64,000 nucleotides of DNA from Owenia fusiformis. Its lineage: Eukaryota; Annelida; Polychaeta; Sabellida; Oweniidae. Shown here piece by piece: positions 53,001-59,000 of this stretch; the stretch's first letter is position 1; every line of letters begins with the position of its first letter. Made by a program: the position numbers and the translations under genes. Below the pieces are notes generated by a model. That model was not told where the DNA came from. It searched no databases and saw nothing but the letters and a program-made list of their open reading frames with translations. The stretch lies in the NCBI GenBank assembly GCA_903813345.2, contig CAIIXF020000007.1, positions 8,497,730 to 8,561,729 of the forward strand, read 5' to 3'.

Positions 53001-56000
53001 AGCGTGAATTCTGTAATCAAATGGAATTCTTGATACAATGTTATTTTTATATATTGTGACTAGCCTATGGTTTTATTTTTTTCAGGATTCCAGAATGCAG
53101 GGACAAAGTATGGCTAATGGAAAAGCCAATGGCAAAGATGCTCCTGATGGTGGGGGCGAGGGGGGTGAAGGGGGTGGGGAGGATCATGGTGACCAGACCT
53201 TGGTTAGAACTGGCAGGTTAGTCATCATTGATGAAATTCAATGCCCCTATAGACTTCCCCATAATTTTAGAGAAAATCCACAAGACATGATTTAATTTAA
53301 AGCAATGTATGACAGAATATGTCAGTTAGTTGTCCATGGTGATTTTTCACTTAAAGATACAAGTGTCTGAAAAAATATGAGTTTTATGCACTTTTAATGC
53401 TAAAAATGTAAAATTGAAAACAAAAATTTGAAAAAGAAATTTATAAAAATGGTAATAACCGAACCCTACAATACTGTCAATGTTTCACGATCACTTTTAA
53501 TTTGATATTACATCCTAGCACTATGAATAACATTTATAAATTGTCCTGGTGTAAATAAAATGAAAAAAAGTATTATTTATCAACCGAAATTTAAAATTCA
53601 CTGTGCAGCTGCCGTCGGAAATGTGACTGCAAAAGTATGAGAGCGCAGAAATTCTACGGCGAGCGTAGAAAATTGGGGAGACATTATTTTCTAGTACAAA
53701 GTTTAAGACTTCATTGTCATACTTTTATACTTTAGGATCTTTGGAGGTTTGGTTGCTGATGTAAAAAGGAAAGTCCCATTCTATTGGAGTGATGTTAAGG
53801 ATGCTTTCCACATGCAGAGTATTGCTTCATTTGTGTTTCTCTACTTTGCCTGCCTCACTCCAATTATTACATTTGGTGGTCTGCTAGGAGAAGCCACTAA
53901 CAATAATATGGTACGTGTCGAATGAACTCTTGTATCAAGTATTTGGTCGAGTCCCCTCCCTCAATTTCACATGTTAGAGAGAGAATATAGAGAAAAGGGC
54001 TTTATGATAGACCAAGAAACATAATTTACTGACTTAAGCATTAGCCAACCTTGTGGCTTATGATATTACTAGGAGGAACAAGTTTTTAGTCCTTCATTTG
54101 GAGGATAGATTTTCTGTTGGGTGCTTGACAAATTATGACATAACGGAGCTGTTTTAACCTCAAGACAATATTAGGATTTTTTTCAGTGTCTGAAGATTTA
54201 TTTCAAGTACCTTGTAACAATAATTAGAACATGAGGATGTATGAGTTGATGTAATCGGCATTCTTTTTTGTGCTATTTACATGATTATAATTCTGTACTC
54301 ATAATTTTATATGAATATTTATTAAATGTCATCGTAGAATACATATAGGTTCAAAATCAAAACTTAAAATGACATTTCTCAGCCCATACATTTTTTGAGA
54401 ATTTGCAGAACCGCCTTAAGATTAGAATGAATTATTTGTCTTTTAGGCTGCATTTGAAAGTATTCTGGCTGGTGCAGTGTGTGGCTGCACATATCATTTG
54501 TTCTCTGGCCAGCCTCTCACAATTATAGGAAGTACTGGACCTATCCTGGTTTTTGAAACCATAGCATTCTCATTCTGCTCGTAAGTACACTGGAGAAAAC
54601 TTATTGTCATCTGTTTTTCAGATTAAAAATGACTTTAGATCAAATTTCTAACATAATTGCCACGATCTTCGCCATTTAGGATTATCCTTTGATTTTTAAG
54701 TCTTCCTGGAAATAATTTGAAAAAGGGATGTCCCCTTCATTCTCCCCTGCCATTTCCACATGTTTTTCCACATCTGAAATCATCAACAAATTGTTTATAC
54801 TCGTAGTAAAAGAATATGATGTATGTGTCTAACTATGGTACTCACTTATTTTTCAGGGATAATGGTCTTGACTATTTGTCCTTCCGATTTTGGATTGGTA
54901 CCTGGACTGGAGTGATTCTATTAATAATGGTGGCGTTTGACCTCAGTTCACTTGTGCGTTTCATAACCAGATTTACAGAGGAGAGTTTTGCTGCTCTGAT
55001 TGCGTTAATCTTCATATATGAAGCATTCTCGAAGTTGATCAAATTAGAAAAACAAGCTCATATTAATTTCCACGCATTGGAGCCAATGAACTTAGAATGT
55101 TATTGCGCTGCAAAGAATGAAACACATGCAAATGATACGTCACCTGTAAGTACCACACCGATTAGTCCAAATACCACAAATGCCAGTTATGTAGATGATT
55201 ATGCAAATGTGCAGTGGAAGCTCCTCCCTCTTGAGCTCTGTGAGGAATATAATGGCGTTCTCGAAGGACCAGGATGTAAAACACCAAAATACGTCGCTGA
55301 TGTATTCTTCTTCTCTTGCCTTCTCTTCCTTGGGACATTCTTCTTGGCCTACTCCCTCAAGCTTTTCAGGAACACTAGATTCTTCCCAAATAAGGTAAGA
55401 AAATACTATTTTTATTTAGCTTTAGAGCAATGGGGTGCAGCATGTACATGCCACCCCTTTGAAAATCTATCTGCACTTTGCCAAAAAGTTGAAAATTGAG
55501 ATATTTTGATTAAATCTGGTAAAATTAGGATTTGGCACTCTGCTGAGAAAAAATCCTGTTACAATACATTTTTGTTACTCAAAAAAACTTGAGGAACAAC
55601 TAGTTACTTGACATGAAATGTTATTCATTGAGCCCTAGATATATATTAGTATATATCACATTCTATGCATAAGAGCCTTCATGTAAATTCATGTCTATGC
55701 GAGCAGCTCATGTGCATGATAAAGGTGTCTATTTTACCTATATTTAGCTTAATGTTCATTGTAGGTCCGGGTATTAATTTCTGACTTTGCTGTCTTCCTG
55801 GCTATCATTGCCATGGTAGGCCTGGACATTGGAATGGGCTTCAACACTCCCAAACTGACTGTACCTTCTGAATTTAGGGTAAGTTTGTACATGTACCCGG
55901 AAATATCATAAATGAGTTTTCACCTTCAAAATATCCATAAAAAGATTATAACAACATCATCCATGTTTCGCCAGCTATCAATCTAAAAAACCCTCCCACT

Positions 56001-59000
56001 CATTATTAGTATTTGTAGTAGGCACAACATGATTTTGCATGCCTAACTAAAATGTCTCTCATATAAATATTTAAACGGATGGATTTTTTTGCCTCTTGAT
56101 TTTGCCTTTTACCTGTCATTTGAAATCTTATGAACCCCCTGCCCCCATTAGATAGATTGACTGTGAACACCTTTAATTTCATGGGTGCTAAACACCGAAT
56201 ATGTGTTTTCAGAATTTAGCTGGAATTTTATTTATTTCCTTTGCCATAATGTTAATACAATATTCCACTGTGTATTAAATTTGAACATTAAGTTCATAGA
56301 AATTGAAAACGATCATTTCCAGTTGTACTGCATATTATTAAGCCTATGGATGTTTGTTCATTGCAGCCAACGAAGGAAGGACGTAGCTGGTTTGTGAACC
56401 CCATGAAGAACCCATGGTGGGCCATCCCTGCAGCCATCCTGCCTGCCCTACTCTGTACCATCCTTATCTTTATGGACCAACAGATCACTGCAGTTATCGT
56501 CAACAGGAAGGAAAACAAACTGAAGGTAGGCATCGTGGGGACATCTAGTAAGTGAAATAACTCTAAGAAGAATGCTTATCAAAATCCCACTACCCATTAT
56601 AGTGTTATTGTAAACAAAACTGAACTCTGTCATGCCTCCAGTTACATTTGCACCAGGTGCCAGCTTTAAAGTAAAAGTCAGTCGGATTCTTGGTGTACCA
56701 AGTGCCAGGGACTGTCTGGGATATGGTGTGAGTATGGTCACATTAAATATAGTCACCTTACAGTTCCCCAAAGAATTGCTGGATTAAATCTAGCAGACAT
56801 CTGAAGGATACTGTAGGGACAAGGCTTTCTGATGATGACTGGGATGTCATATGGTTGTCGGAAGCTGTTCTTTACAATTGCCTTTCTGCACTTGGCCCAG
56901 ATATACAGGATACCGTACCTGGGAGCATGTAAAATTGTACAAAAATGCCATGGTGACCCTGTGGGTCATGGCTGGGAAGATTCCGATGAGTTTGTGACTG
57001 AACCATAAGTTAACTTACACAAGTTATACTGCATCTTTACAAATATCAATTAGTAAATGTTGATGTATTTTAATATCTTGTTATTGCAGAAAGGCAGTGG
57101 ATACCATCTGGATTTGTTCATCATTGCCCTACAGATCGTGTTCTGCTCTATGATGGGTCTGCCCTGGTTTGTGGCAGCTACTGTCTTGTCTATTAACCAT
57201 GTGAACAGTCTTAAGATTGAATCTGAGACCACTGCCCCTGGAGAGAAACCCCAGTTCTTGGGAGTAAGGTAAGCAATAAGCATTGATACTGAATATGCAT
57301 GCTTGATTTATGTGAAAAAAATATGCTTGATTTATGTGAAAAAAATATGCTTGGTTTTTGAAAAACAACATGCTTGATTTTTGAGAAAGAAAATATGCTT
57401 GATTTTTGAGGAAAAACTATGCTTGATTTTTGTCAATTCTATACAGTAATATTTTTCTTTCAAGCTGTTCTTTCCTCTTATATAATATAAGTAAAGAATG
57501 GGCCACTGAGACTGATTCTAAATAGAAAAATACAACTACAGGGTGTTCAAAAAAAAACGCAACCCAAAGAAATCGCTATATCTTGGAAAATACCAGTCCA
57601 ATTGTGTTCATTTTTTCAGGAAGGAAAGAAGAGACTCTGTATGTATAGCTCATGTTGTTAGTTAGTTGTAAAACATGGTGCCTTGGACAAATGCTCAAAA
57701 GACATTAGTATTGGAAAGATACGAAAAACGCAGTCAGAGACTACTGCCACAGCAATAAAACCAAATAACTTTCTAACCATAGTGTTTTGGCTATTCAAAT
57801 TTGGCACAAATCATCTTCATTCAATGTATGATAAATCTGTAGAGTGAAATCAAAATCACTCCAGGGACTTTACAGTTTTGGTTGAAATGCTCTCAAAACC
57901 CAGTCAAACACCCTGGTTCAGTCAGACTTAAGAAGGCATTTTGACCATGACTGTAAAGTCCCTGGAGTGATTTTAATGAAACTCCCCCAATTCACTACAC
58001 ATTATATGAAGATAATTTGTGGTGAATCTGAAGTGCCAAAACACCATGGTTAGAAAGTTAGTAGGGTTTATTGCTCTGGCAGTCACCTCTGGTTGCGTTT
58101 TTCGTATCTTTCCAATTCTAATGTCTTTGGAGAAGGTGTCCAAGGCATCATGTTTTACAACTAACTAACAGCAGGAGCTATACACACATAGTCTCATCTT
58201 TCTTTCCTGAAAAAATGAACACAATTGGACAAGTATTTTCCAAGATATAGCGATTTCCTTGGGTTGCGTTTTTTTTGAACACCCTGTATTTTAGAGGCCA
58301 AACTATTGTATATTTCTGTATAATGTGCAGTAAAGCTGTGTCCTTTTACATGTTTTGTGATTCTGAGAGTTTCAGCAATTTTGATTTTAGGAATTGGTTC
58401 CAAAATTAAATAATGCGATAAAAAAGCTTCAATATTCAATTGGTTGCATATTAGTTAGCTTAGTCACAAACTAAAGAGGACAGTGTACTTTGTACAATAA
58501 ATAGGGAAATCTTTGTACTGTACATCGGAATATTTTGTACAGTGCAAATTGAATTCTTTTTTTAAATAGGGAAATCTTTGTACCGTACATCAGAATATTT
58601 TGTACAGTGCAAATTGAATTCTTTTTTATACACTAAATAGGGAATTCACTACTTGTATCAATGCTTTGTTACATTTATCACTCTCATTGCTCTAACATCT
58701 GTCTTCATGTTTTTTTTGCTTCTAGGGAACAGAGAGTGACTGGCTTTTGCATCTTCCTCTTTATTGGAATTTCTATCTTGCTGACATCTATCCTTAAGGT
58801 ACCCAGCTGGTTTGATATCTCAAAATATAATTCAATGTTTATTTAATGAAAATAACTGTCACATATGTATTTTGTACAGAGCAATTTTACATTTGTATTT
58901 CTGTGTGGAACACAAAGTGAATTGTATTGACTTTTATATACAAGTACAATCAAGTATCTGGCACCTGTGTATCGTTTCCTAAAAGGCAAATATCAAGAAT

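Noticed and set aside
58194-58439. 81-codon minus-strand frame
   Set aside because: It overlaps the arm of the 748-bp foldback element and has no known motif.
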